Assembly (NCBI GenBank): GCA_016213785.1
Contig: JACQZQ010000100.1
Span: 41,359-105,358 of the forward strand
Length of the DNA stretch: 64,000 nt
Source: Acidobacteriota bacterium
GTDB lineage: Bacteria > Acidobacteriota > Blastocatellia > Chloracidobacteriales > JADJPF01
Reading direction: 5' to 3'
Positions 44,611-53,393 of this stretch are shown here, in pieces; position 1 is the stretch's first letter; the number at the start of each line of letters is the position of its first letter. The notes beneath the pieces were generated by a model. It saw only the letters and a program-made list of their open reading frames with translations, was not told where the DNA came from and did no database searches. The position numbers and the translations under genes were made by a program.

Positions 44611-47124
44611 ATGAGCAAAAAAACTTCCACTAGCGATTTACTTATAGGCACAATCCTAGATGATAAATATAAGCTAGAGCGCCATATTGGTCGCGGTGGT
44701 ATGGGTTCAGTCTATATTGCTCACCATACAAAATTTAATAAACAAGTAGCAGTTAAAGTTCTTTCCCGAGATATGACAGAAGACCCTACTTGTTATGAGC
44801 GTTTTAAGCGGGAAGCCGATGCCTCAGCACGCATAAAACACCCTAATGCTGTATCTGTAATTGATTTTGGTCAAACTAGTGATGATGTTGTTTATTTGGT
44901 AATGGAATATGTTGAGGGTTTGACTCTAAGAAAACTACTAGAGAGAGAAAAACGCCTTACCCCAGATAGAACTGTAAATTTAGCTCGTCAGATTTGTGCT
45001 GGTATTGGAGCGGCTCATAGGGCAAATATTGTACATCGTGATCTTAAACCAGATAATGTAATGATTGAGATTATTGATGGTCAAGAAGTTGTTAAAGTTC
45101 TAGATTTTGGTATTGCTAAACTTAAAGATTCTCAACAACAGAATCAAATAACTAAAACTGATAGTGTATTAGGTACACCTCACTATATGTCCCCTGAACA
45201 ATGTAGTGGAGGGACTATTGATTATCTCTCAGATATTTATTCTCTAGGGATAATACTTTATGAAATGCTTTCTGGACATGTTCCATTTCAAGCTACATCA
45301 GCCCCAGCTGTTATTGTTCAACATGTTACAAAAGATCCTACACCTCTTAAAAAACTTTGCCCTGATGTTCCTGAGCCACTTTCCCATGTTGTGATGAGGG
45401 CTTTAGATAAACAACCTTCTCGCCGTCAACACAGCGCACTTGACCTAGCTAATCAATTAGAAGCTGCATTAACAATTTCAGGTATTTCTAATACACCAAG
45501 AAAAACTGTAAATGACGCTAGTCAATGGCGGGTAGTTTTTCATGGAGTGCTAGATAACTCTGAATCAGGCCAGAGAAAACTTCTAGATGGCTTGCAACGC
45601 AGTTTTGGGCTATCAGAATCTAGCGCTCAAGAACTACTTAAAGGAAAAAAACTTAGTGTAAAGAAAACTCCATCTCATCAAGAAGCTATTAAAGTAGCTG
45701 AAAAACTACGCGCCATTGGTGCAGATGTTAAAATTGAACCTATAACAGAAAAACCTTTAGAACTTAATAATAGTTCTAATAACGCTCAAACTATTGCCTA
45801 TCAACAAGAGCAAAAAATTCTAGATAAATCAGAAGATAAAACATTAGAAGCTAAGTCTGTTAGTAAAAATAACCCTCAACCAAAAGTAGAAATTACTTAT
45901 GACCCGCTACTAGTTACTGATGGTAGTGAAATGCTTACTTATGCTACAGAACAATACTCAAAATCAAAGGCTGCTAGTAGTGTAGAAGCAGAAACCATTC
46001 AAACTGGCATAGATAAACCCAGTAGCACACAAAGCCAAGACAACTTAATTACTAGTAGCAAGGGCACTCAATATCAAACTTCTAAAATGCCTCCTAAAGT
46101 TTGGCAAATTGACATAAATGGCTTTATTTATGAAAACCAAACTCCAGAAGATGTTGAGGCTATGATTCGTGCTGGTCGAATTCGTCATACCCATAAAGCC
46201 AGATTAGGTAATACTGCTTGGCAAGATGTTGGCACAATTCCAGAATTTAGACAAATTATTGAACAAATAAACCCTCATGCTTTCCAACCATTAACAGCTA
46301 TGGAAGAGCAAGCTAAAAAAGAGGAAAATGAACAAGCTACCCGTATTTTTATTAGGCGAATGGCTGAATTATGTGCAGCAGTTTTAGTTATCTATATTGT
46401 AGTAACTTTTACAATGCAGTACTCTCAAAGACGCTTATTAGAAGATGATTTACGAGTAGTTTTAGGAGACTCTAATATTACAGTTCAAACCTTACGTAGT
46501 CGAGTTAATACAGCGATTGAACAACGAGGTCTTAAAATTCCAAAAGAGGATGTACATATCACAGTTGACCCTTCAAACCATCAAGTTGTAGTTCATGTTG
46601 ATTATAAAAGAACTATTTTGGCTATCCCGCTAAATTATCAAGCAAAACGGGGAATAGGAAACTTTAATCTACCAATTGAAGAACTTGCTTCACTACCTGA
46701 AGGAGAGCTTGATATTATTGGGCTAGCTCCTGGTGAAATAGAGAAATATCGTCGGGAACAAGCTATTAAAAAAGCAGCCGAAAAGCTAGCTACTTATCAA
46801 GGTGAACCAGCAACACTAAAAGAACGTGACCTAATTAAAAAAGAAATAAGTCAATTTGAATCAGCCTTACAACTCTTTAATGTTACTTCAGTTGATGATA
46901 AAGGTAATCAAAGTTATAGCAAATCTATAAAAATCAATAACCAAGAGTATGATAAAGAACAAACACAGACTCGTCTTACAGAGCTAAAAACTAAACTAGC
47001 TGATTTAGAATATACACTTGAACAACAGCGTATTAAGAAAAAATTAGAATTAGAAAGCCAAATTGAAAAACCTTCCACTATACCTTCTACTACACCTTCT
47101 TCTATGTCTAATAAATCTGAATAA
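44611..47124 (+). CDS. Membrane Ser/Thr protein kinase with L7/L12-like and GYF-like modules
   Basis: 837 residues. Kinase domain at about 19-290: GRGGMG at 27-32, VAVKVL with K49, HRDLKPDN with D144, and DFGIAK with D165, all catalytic residues present. Residues about 307-380 look like the C-terminal fold of ribosomal protein L7/L12 (WRVVFHGVLDN, LQRSFGLSESSAQELLKG, then AIKVAEKLRAIGADVKIEP). Around 500-555 is a GYF_2-like domain (VWQIDINGFIYENQTPEDVE, then AWQDVGTIPEFRQII). A membrane helix lies near 588-605 (AAVLVIYIVVTFTM), after which a coiled-coil-rich tail of about 230 residues would be outside. Third gene of the PP2C, HU-TPR-PilZ, kinase unit. Confidence 0.9.
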   Translation: MSKKTSTSDLLIGTILDDKYKLERHIGRGGMGSVYIAHHTKFNKQVAVKVLSRDMTEDPTCYERFKREADASARIKHPNAVSVIDFGQTSDDVVYLVMEYVEGLTLRKLLEREKRLTPDRTVNLARQICAGIGAAHRANIVHRDLKPDNVMIEIIDGQEVVKVLDFGIAKLKDSQQQNQITKTDSVLGTPHYMSPEQCSGGTIDYLSDIYSLGIILYEMLSGHVPFQATSAPAVIVQHVTKDPTPLKKLCPDVPEPLSHVVMRALDKQPSRRQHSALDLANQLEAALTISGISNTPRKTVNDASQWRVVFHGVLDNSESGQRKLLDGLQRSFGLSESSAQELLKGKKLSVKKTPSHQEAIKVAEKLRAIGADVKIEPITEKPLELNNSSNNAQTIAYQQEQKILDKSEDKTLEAKSVSKNNPQPKVEITYDPLLVTDGSEMLTYATEQYSKSKAASSVEAETIQTGIDKPSSTQSQDNLITSSKGTQYQTSKMPPKVWQIDINGFIYENQTPEDVEAMIRAGRIRHTHKARLGNTAWQDVGTIPEFRQIIEQINPHAFQPLTAMEEQAKKEENEQATRIFIRRMAELCAAVLVIYIVVTFTMQYSQRRLLEDDLRVVLGDSNITVQTLRSRVNTAIEQRGLKIPKEDVHITVDPSNHQVVVHVDYKRTILAIPLNYQAKRGIGNFNLPIEELASLPEGELDIIGLAPGEIEKYRREQAIKKAAEKLATYQGEPATLKERDLIKKEISQFESALQLFNVTSVDDKGNQSYSKSIKINNQEYDKEQTQTRLTELKTKLADLEYTLEQQRIKKKLELESQIEKPSTIPSTTPSSMSNKSE

Positions 47125-47247
47125 GTCTTTTTACTAGTATTTATTGCTTACTCTTTTTGACAGGATAGAAAATTATTTGCCAGAAAAGAAGAATTTTTGG
47201 CATCTACCCTGAGTGTGAAAAAAATATTTTTCTTCTGCATTTATTAC

Positions 47248-47276
47248 TTGACATTAGATAGGTTTTTGCCTATATT
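47248..47276 (+). promoter_or_regulatory. recA promoter with candidate SOS operator
   Basis: TTGACA (47248-47253), 17-base spacer, TATATT (47271-47276). ATAGG and CCTAT (47258-47273) are inverted halves around TTTTTG. TTTGCCTAT is in the same position relative to the boxes as in the lexA promoter. Confidence 0.75.
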
Positions 47277-47350
47277 TCACTGATAACTTTTACTGGCACT
47301 AAATTATCTAAATCAATAAAAATTATAAACCAAGAAAGGCAACAACAATT

Positions 47351-48442
47351 ATGGCAGACTTCAAAACCGAACGTAGTAAAGCAATTGAAATGGCTTTAGC
47401 ACAGATCGAGAAACAGTTTGGCAAAGGCGCGATTATGCGCTTAGGTGATAAGAAAATATCTGATATTTTAGCAATATCTACAACTTGTTTAAGTATTGAT
47501 GCCGCTGTAGGCATTGGAGGCGTTCCTCGTGGTCGTGTTACAGAAATCTATGGCCCAGAAAGTTCTGGTAAAACAACTCTTGCTCTACATATAGTTGCTG
47601 AAGCTCAACGCTTAGGTGGCAATGCAGCTTATATTGATGCTGAACATGCTATGGATTCAGAATATGCTGGAAAACTAGGCGTTAATGTTAATGAATTATT
47701 TATCTCACAACCAGATAGTGGTGAACAAGCTTTAGAAATTACTGAACAACTAACCCGTTCAGGTGCCTTTGATGTTATAGTTATTGACTCTGTGGCTGCT
47801 TTAGTTCCTCGTGCAGAACTAGATGGAGATATGGGAGATAATCAGCCAGGCTTACAAGCTAGATTGATGTCTCAGGCAATGCGTAAATTAACCGCTGCTG
47901 TAGCTCGTTCTAATACCTGTCTAATTTTTATTAATCAAATTCGGGAAAAAATCGGAGTTATGTTTGGCTCACCAGAAACCACTACAGGAGGTCGCGCTCT
48001 AAAATTTTATTCTTCTGTTCGTGTTGAAATTCGCCGTATTGGCCCAATTAAAGATGGTGAAAATATTATTGGCAATCGTACTCGTGTTAAAGTGGTAAAA
48101 AATAAAGTCGCTCCACCATTTAAGGAAGTTGAATTTGATATTATGTATGGTGAAGGTATTTCTAGAACAGGCGATTTATTAGATATGGCTGTAGAACATA
48201 AGATTGTTGATAAAAGCGGTGCATGGTTTTCTTATAAAGGTGAACGCCTTGGTCAAGGTCGTGATAATGTAAAAAACTCTCTTGCTCAAAATAAAGAATT
48301 ATGTACAAGAATTGAGCAAGAAGTGCGTAAGACTCTTAATCTACCAATAATTGATAAGCTTTTCCCTGAAGAATCTGTTGAAGAAGTAAAAGAGACAAAA
48401 GAGAGTAAAAGAGCCTCTCCTCGTCCAGCCGCTAGCGCTTAA
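47351..48442 (+). CDS. recA: RecA recombinase
   Basis: Strand-exchange and LexA co-protease ATPase, 363 residues. Walker A GPESSGKT at 68-75, [33 protein letters not shown] (Walker B), [17 protein letters not shown] loop, and [23 protein letters not shown]-terminal tail acidic as usual, ending in [13 protein letters not shown] promoter 75 bases upstream shares an operator-like sequence with lexA. A terminator follows at 48452. Confidence 0.97.
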   Translation: MADFKTERSKAIEMALAQIEKQFGKGAIMRLGDKKISDILAISTTCLSIDAAVGIGGVPRGRVTEIYGPESSGKTTLALHIVAEAQRLGGNAAYIDAEHAMDSEYAGKLGVNVNELFISQPDSGEQALEITEQLTRSGAFDVIVIDSVAALVPRAELDGDMGDNQPGLQARLMSQAMRKLTAAVARSNTCLIFINQIREKIGVMFGSPETTTGGRALKFYSSVRVEIRRIGPIKDGENIIGNRTRVKVVKNKVAPPFKEVEFDIMYGEGISRTGDLLDMAVEHKIVDKSGAWFSYKGERLGQGRDNVKNSLAQNKELCTRIEQEVRKTLNLPIIDKLFPEESVEEVKETKESKRASPRPAASA

Positions 48443-48451
48443 TGGGTTGAT

Positions 48452-48482
48452 AAAAGGGAAAAGAATCATTATCTTTTCCCTT
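48452..48482. terminator. Bidirectional terminator after recA
   Basis: AAAGGGAAAAGA and TCTTTTCCCTTT form a perfect 12-bp stem around ATCATTA, between recA (+) and rtcB (-) ends, with A- and T-rich flanks. Confidence 0.85.
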
Positions 48483-48500
48483 TATTTGACTAAAAACTTT

Positions 48501-50036
48501 TTATCCTTTAATAGTCATTAATGGGGATAATCGTGCAACACGTCGTGCAATAGAAGCCTCTTCTATTGTTTCAACTATTGGATTAATAGGCTTATAAGCA
48601 TAAGGTGCTTCTTCTTTTAATCTATCATGATACTTTGCCAAAATATCAGGTCGCAATCTTACTTCAGGTGCATTAGGATCTATAGGTGTTACTACTTTTA
48701 ATTTTGATATGGTACTTTGATATGTTGTTTGGTCAATTATGCGAGCCTCCCCACGTGCTAAACTTCTACCTGCTCCATGACAGGCACTTGTTAATGATTG
48801 AGAACTCCCTTGTCCGGCTAATAAATAACTCGCATCTCCCATAGATCCTGGAATGATTACAGGATGTCCTGTATAACGAAATGGGCTATTTATCTCAGGC
48901 TCAGCACCTATTGCAGGACAAGCTCCTTTGCGATGCAAATAACAATTTGATGCAGGCTCATTTTCCCAAATAAGGTTATGAGGGGCATCATAAATCAGTT
49001 TAGAAGCTACTTTCCGACCTAATACTTCAGAAAAAGCACGAATTATCATTAAACCTAGAAAAAGCCTATTAGCAAAAGCAAAATTAGCTGCACAACGCAT
49101 AGCATTTAAATAATTTATGGTTAGTTGCTTTTCTTTCCCATCTGTTGGTAGAGGGTAAAAACCATATTCTGGATGAGTAATTCTACTAGGAAAAATTTCT
49201 TTAGCGCGATCTCGAAAATGACCACCTACCAAATGCCCTAATCCAACAGAACCAGAATGAACCATAATAGTAATTTGATCAGATGTTATTCCCCAACTAT
49301 GAGAGGTTGCTCCATCAAGTAGCTCTTCTATAGTCTGAATTTCAACAAAGTGATTTCCTCCACCAATAGAACCTATTTGACTATCATAGCCTGCTGTATT
49401 ATTTGCTGATTTAATAAAATCATCAAAAGTAAAAGCAGTTTGAGTAGGTAAAACTCCTTGAAAATGAACAAAACTTAAATCTTTGGCTTGCTCTATTGGA
49501 TCATAATAACTCCATAATCCAACATTAGCATTATCAGAGAAAGTTTCTTGTAGTCCCCACAACCCTTCTTTAAGTAATGCTTCGCGTTGACGCGATGACA
49601 GCGGTAGTTGACGTTTACCTTCAAAGAAAATAGCACGCAACTGTTTTTCTAGTGGTTTTTGATTAGCTAAAAATTCTTCTTTTTTTAAGTCAGTAACAAG
49701 TAACCTCATTCCACAACAAATATCATTTCCAATAGCTTGTGGGATAACAAAGCCTTGAGCATTAACTACTGTTCCCACAGGTATTCCAGCCCCTTTATGA
49801 AAATCAGGGGTTAGGATAACTTCTTTAATTTGCCCTACATTATCACCCCAAAAATCTTTGCCTAGTTGTTGCAAAGTTTTTTCTAGAGAAATAAATTCTA
49901 ATAACTGATTAACTGCTTCAAACCCTATATCTACATCTTCTCTAGCAAAAAGAGTTACTGGTATTTGAAAAGGGTTTTTTATACTAACCCTTACTTTATC
50001 TAAACGGACAAATATTTCTTCCATCTTAAAAGGCAT
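48501..50036 (-). CDS. rtcB: RtcB-family RNA ligase
   Basis: 511 residues. RtcB joins RNA 2',3'-cyclic phosphate or 3'-phosphate ends to 5'-OH ends using GTP and manganese. Motifs: KGAGIPVGTVV, GNDICCGMRLLVTD (metal-binding aspartate and cysteine), IGGGNHFVEIQ, VHSGSVGLGH, and SLTSACHGAGRSLARGEA with the guanylylated His. The C-terminal VVTPIDPNAPEVRLRPDIL segment is also present. No archease or RtcR regulator is adjacent, so the local role (tRNA or rRNA repair) is inferred from the family only. Start ATG at 50036 lies after a poor ribosome-binding site. Confidence 0.92.
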   Translation of the reverse strand: MPFKMEEIFVRLDKVRVSIKNPFQIPVTLFAREDVDIGFEAVNQLLEFISLEKTLQQLGKDFWGDNVGQIKEVILTPDFHKGAGIPVGTVVNAQGFVIPQAIGNDICCGMRLLVTDLKKEEFLANQKPLEKQLRAIFFEGKRQLPLSSRQREALLKEGLWGLQETFSDNANVGLWSYYDPIEQAKDLSFVHFQGVLPTQTAFTFDDFIKSANNTAGYDSQIGSIGGGNHFVEIQTIEELLDGATSHSWGITSDQITIMVHSGSVGLGHLVGGHFRDRAKEIFPSRITHPEYGFYPLPTDGKEKQLTINYLNAMRCAANFAFANRLFLGLMIIRAFSEVLGRKVASKLIYDAPHNLIWENEPASNCYLHRKGACPAIGAEPEINSPFRYTGHPVIIPGSMGDASYLLAGQGSSQSLTSACHGAGRSLARGEARIIDQTTYQSTISKLKVVTPIDPNAPEVRLRPDILAKYHDRLKEEAPYAYKPINPIVETIEEASIARRVARLSPLMTIKG

Positions 50037-50215
50037 AAAGACCTCACAAAATTTTTGATTTTTTTAAGCAAAACATTACTTAATAAAAAGATAATATGAG
50101 TAGGTATGATTTTTGAAGAAAATCACAGTAAGAAATTATGCAGTTATTAGCAGCCGACTTGCTAAGAATATTTTATTTGCCCTAAGTTAGCAACTAATAA
50201 ATTTTCTTAATTTAA

Positions 50216-50251
50216 AAAAGCTAAAGGGGCTAATTAACCCCTTTAGCTTTT
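50216..50251 (-). terminator. Terminator after the rhodanese gene
   Basis: On the minus strand AAAAGCTAAAGGGG pairs with CCCCTTTAGCTTTT over 14 bp around an 8-base loop and is followed by a T run (AAAAAA on the plus strand). It lies 31 bases after the extended rhodanese frame's stop codon. Confidence 0.88.
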
Positions 50252-50281
50252 AATATTAAAAATTTAATTAGTTGAATTTAT

Positions 50282-50701
50282 CTAGTTTTGAACTACATTT
50301 TCAACAGGGTATTTAGCAGCTTCCCAAGCAGTTTGACCGCCTTTTAGTGCTGAAACTTTAGTATAACCTTTGTCTAATAAAATGCGTGCCGCACGGGCAC
50401 TACTACCTTCGCTAGTTCAAGCGCAAACCATAACAATAAGTTTGTCTTTAGGCAATTTGTCAAGACTTTTCTCTATGTCAGCAAGTGGGATATTGATTGC
50501 TCCTTTGATTAAAGTTCCAGCATGTCCTCTAACATCTACTATTACTACACCTTCTTTTTTATCTAATTTAGTTTTTAACTCTTCAATTGTAATTCTTGGA
50601 ATACCATCGGGATAAGTTTCCTTTTGTTGTAAAGGAGTGATTGCGAAAGCTGTTGCAAAAGTCATTACAAACAAAAGCAACATACCTATAACTCTTAACA
50701 T
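50282..50701 (-). CDS. Secreted rhodanese-family protein with in-frame TGA at the active-site motif (candidate selenoprotein)
   Basis: Read as one frame the gene has 139 codons, with a single in-frame TGA at 50419-50417. N-terminus: signal peptide LRVIGMLLLFVMTFATAFA, then rhodanese-fold features PRITIEELKTKLDKKEGVVI, VDVRGHAGTLIKGAINIPL, and LPKDKLIVMVCA. After the TGA the frame resumes as TSEGSSARAARILLDKGYTK and VSALKGGQTAWEAAKYPVEN, the normal end of this family. Relatives carry a CxC motif here (a cysteine, one residue, cysteine, then SAR), so TGA replaces the second cysteine. A strong AAGGAGG precedes the ATG and a terminator follows, so the gene looks maintained. Either selenocysteine is inserted or the codon is a recent nonsense change or sequencing error. 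See the SECIS-like entry. Confidence 0.7.
50386..50400 (-). promoter_or_regulatory. SECIS-like hairpin after the TGA
   Basis: On the minus strand GTGCC, loop CGTGC, GGCAC. The apical loop starts 21 bases after the TGA and has G at its second position followed by U, within the spacing and loop rules described for bacterial SECIS elements. The stem is only 5 bp. It codes for Ser-Ala-Arg-Ala-Ala-Arg with GC-rich codons unlike most of this AT-rich genome. Confidence 0.45.
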
Positions 50702-50854
50702 TAAATTTTAACCTCCTTGAGTTTTAATTTATGGGTTTGATTATAATAAAACTTTTTTGAGTTGCTGGCAAAATAAACTTATTTTCCGCCTAGAATTTTT
50801 GTTCGCATATTTTACAAGTTGATATAATATGTAGTTTTCATTAGGGCGGGGATT

Positions 50855-52096
50855 ATGAAAAAGAAACTTTGTACAGTATGTAATGAACAATGGCCTGAGA
50901 GCATGAAACACTGTCCAAAAGATGGTGCTAGGCTAAATGTAGTTGCACAACGCTTGTTTCCTGGAGAAGTTTTAGCTGAAAAATACCAAATAATAGAAAC
51001 TCTTGGAGAAGGTGCTACAGGCACAGTTTATAAAGCTAAACGCTCTGTCATTGATGATTTTGTTGCCATAAAAACACTTAAGGCAGAATTGGTGTCTAGC
51101 CATGTTGCAATAGAGAGATTTCGTCGTGAAGCACAAGCTTATGGGCGGATACATCACCCAAATGCGATCTCAATTTTTGATTTTGGGATCTCTGATGGTA
51201 TAGCCTTTTTAGTAATGGAATTCTTAGATGGGTTTACGCTTAGGCAAATACTTAATAATGAAAAATATTTAGATATAAAACGTACTGTAAGAATATTTTT
51301 ACAGATGTGTGGGGCAGTTCAAAGAGCACATCGCAAAGGTGTTATTCATAGAGATCTAAAACCTGAAAACATCATATTAGAAGAATTTGAAGGTTTAGGA
51401 GAAACCGTTAAAGTAATAGACTTTGGTCTAGCAAAACTCAAAACTGTTGGAACTTCAATGCAAAGCCTAACAGAAAAAGGAAGGGTGGCTGGCACTCCTT
51501 ACTATATGTCCCCTGAACAATGGCTTGATAAAGAACTTGACCCACGTACTGATGTTTATTCTTTAGGAGTTATGCTATATGAAACTTTAACTGGGAGAAT
51601 GCCATTTGATGCTGATACTGTGATGGAACTTGCTAAAAAACATGTCCAACATGAACCTAAAGCTTTAACTGAAATACGCACAGAAATACCTAAAAAAGTT
51701 TCAGATGTAGTATTAAAATCAATAGCAAAAAAGCCAGAAAATCGCCAACAATCAACACTGTCTTTAGGTCAAGAACTACGTGCTGCTGCTGGTTTGGAGA
51801 GTGATGAAGATGCCCTTTCCTATCAACTCAAACGACTAAATCCTACAACATCTTCACTAAATGGGGCTTTAATTATTTATACGTCACCTCCAAATTCTAA
51901 TATTTATCTTAATAACCATTACGTAGGCACAACAGATGATCGAGGATCCTTGTTACTGCAAAAAATTCCTATGGGAACATATTTAGTGGTAATAGTGAGA
52001 ATAGGTTATAAAGACTGGGAACAAGAAATAGAAATTGGACAAGGTGCTACAACCTTAGAAGCAAGATTAGAAAAAGCGAAAGAGCAAATAAGTTAA
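50855..52096 (+). CDS. Ser/Thr protein kinase with N-terminal zinc ribbon and C-terminal PEGA domain
   Basis: 413 residues. Residues 5-27 form a short zinc-ribbon-like motif (LCTVCNEQWPESMKHCPKDG). The kinase domain at about 44-310 has GEGATGTVY, VAIKTL with K73, HRDLKPEN with D167, and DFGLAK with D189, all intact. A PEGA domain at about 337-410 (IIYTSPPNSNIYLNNHYVGT) follows; no membrane helix is seen, so this kinase is probably cytoplasmic. It overlaps the acyltransferase gene by one base (TAATG). Zinc-ribbon plus PEGA on kinases is frequent in Acidobacteriota. Substrate unknown. Confidence 0.9.
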   Translation: MKKKLCTVCNEQWPESMKHCPKDGARLNVVAQRLFPGEVLAEKYQIIETLGEGATGTVYKAKRSVIDDFVAIKTLKAELVSSHVAIERFRREAQAYGRIHHPNAISIFDFGISDGIAFLVMEFLDGFTLRQILNNEKYLDIKRTVRIFLQMCGAVQRAHRKGVIHRDLKPENIILEEFEGLGETVKVIDFGLAKLKTVGTSMQSLTEKGRVAGTPYYMSPEQWLDKELDPRTDVYSLGVMLYETLTGRMPFDADTVMELAKKHVQHEPKALTEIRTEIPKKVSDVVLKSIAKKPENRQQSTLSLGQELRAAAGLESDEDALSYQLKRLNPTTSSLNGALIIYTSPPNSNIYLNNHYVGTTDDRGSLLLQKIPMGTYLVVIVRIGYKDWEQEIEIGQGATTLEARLEKAKEQIS

Positions 52097-52872
52097 TGAG
52101 TAGAGAAGCTAAAACCCTTTCAAAAGAACGTGCCGATAATTTAAGAAAACAAGTTTATAGTAGTGCACCACTTGATCAATACCCTAAAAAAAAACAATTA
52201 TCTATTCGATTTGCTGCTTTTTTAAGTTACCTATTAGTTTACTTAATTGGTTGTACTATGCGTTGGCAAATGTTTAGAGGAAATGACCGCAGAGGTAATA
52301 TTGCTAGCGATCAACCTTTAATTTATGTTTTTTGGCATAATAGAATTTTACCTGCTACTTGGTTTTTTCGTAATCTAGGAATTGTGGTTATGACTAGCCA
52401 AAGCTATGATGGGGAAATAATTGCACGAATGATCCAGCTTTTTGGCTATGGAGCATCTCGTGGTTCTACTACTAAGGGTGGGAGTAAATCCTTAAGAGAA
52501 ATGGCAAGTTGTCTACAAGCAGGTTTTGACGTGGCTTTTACCATTGATGGGCCAAAAGGGCCTATTTATCAGGCTAAACCAGGTGCAATTCAACTAGCAA
52601 AGCTAACAGGCTGTCCAATTTTACCAGTATGTCAAACTCCTATGAACTATTGGGAACTAAAAAGCTGGGATCGTTTTAGAATTCCTAAGTTTTTTTCTCG
52701 TGGGCTTATTGCTTATGCTAAGCCAATTTATGTTTCTCGTGATAGTGATGAACAAGAGGTTTTAGCAAAACAAAATGAGCTTCAATCAGTTTTAGAATGG
52801 TTACATCAAGAAAGTGAAGAATGGATTAAAACTAGTGGTCAGGTTGTTGAAAGAGAATGTCCTAAATTTTAG
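52096..52872 (+). CDS. Lysophospholipid acyltransferase-fold protein (DUF374)
   Basis: 258 residues. DUF374 features: QPLIYVFWHNRILPATWF (with the HN pair that stands for the HX4D area), MTSQSYDGEIIARMIQLFGY, FTIDGPKGPIYQAKPGAIQL, and GCPILPVCQTP. This group is related to lipid-A or phospholipid acyltransferases; some act in lipid A late acylation. One hydrophobic segment at about 36-55 (AAFLSYLLVYLIGC) anchors it. It starts inside the stop codon of the upstream kinase, indicating translational coupling; the pairing of kinase and acyltransferase is unusual but common layout drift is possible. Confidence 0.84.
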   Translation: MSREAKTLSKERADNLRKQVYSSAPLDQYPKKKQLSIRFAAFLSYLLVYLIGCTMRWQMFRGNDRRGNIASDQPLIYVFWHNRILPATWFFRNLGIVVMTSQSYDGEIIARMIQLFGYGASRGSTTKGGSKSLREMASCLQAGFDVAFTIDGPKGPIYQAKPGAIQLAKLTGCPILPVCQTPMNYWELKSWDRFRIPKFFSRGLIAYAKPIYVSRDSDEQEVLAKQNELQSVLEWLHQESEEWIKTSGQVVERECPKF

Positions 52873-52913
52873 CTCTATAATTAATTTTATAGTTTGGGGT
52901 TAGGAGAAAAAAT

Positions 52914-53393
52914 TTGCCAAGCTATATTATTGATGGTAATAACTTAATGGGTCGTAAACGTACTAGGCTAGAGCTTTTAGAAATGCTTGCAGATTTTCTA
53001 GAAATAAAAAAAGTAAAGCTACATGTAGTTTTTGATGGTGCTCCAGAGCCAAATTATCCAGAAGGTGCAACCTATCATGGAGTAAAAATTTCCTATAGTT
53101 CAAGAGGGCAAGATGCTGACAAAAAAATTAGGAGACTGGTTGAAAAAGCGCCTAATCCTAGAGAAGTTATAATTGTTACTTCTGATAGATCGCTTGCAAA
53201 TTATGCAAAAATTTGTAGTGCTAAACATATGTATTCAACTGAGTTTTTAAGTCTACTTGCAGAAGAAAAATCAAAGCACAAAACAAAAGAAGAAAAGCCT
53301 GCTATTAAGGGTGAGATGAACGAATGGTTAAGATATTTTGGTTTTAGACCTAATGAAGCTAACTTAGATTATCAAGACCCAGATGAGGATTAG
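52914..53393 (+). CDS. NYN/YacP-like nuclease-fold protein
   Basis: 159 residues. The N-terminus PSYIIDGNNLMGRKRTRLEL with the acidic residue of the PIN/NYN fold, HVVFDGAPEPNYPEG, and IIVTSDRSLANYAKICSAKH fit the YacP/Rae1 type of NYN domain, several of which are ribosome-associated RNases. A C-terminal helix (EWLRYFGFRPNEANLD) follows. Start is a TTG at 52914, seven bases after AGGAG; no ATG is available. It ends exactly where the flavoenzyme's stop codon begins on the other strand (53393 and 53394). Confidence 0.8.
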   Translation: MPSYIIDGNNLMGRKRTRLELLEMLADFLEIKKVKLHVVFDGAPEPNYPEGATYHGVKISYSSRGQDADKKIRRLVEKAPNPREVIIVTSDRSLANYAKICSAKHMYSTEFLSLLAEEKSKHKTKEEKPAIKGEMNEWLRYFGFRPNEANLDYQDPDED

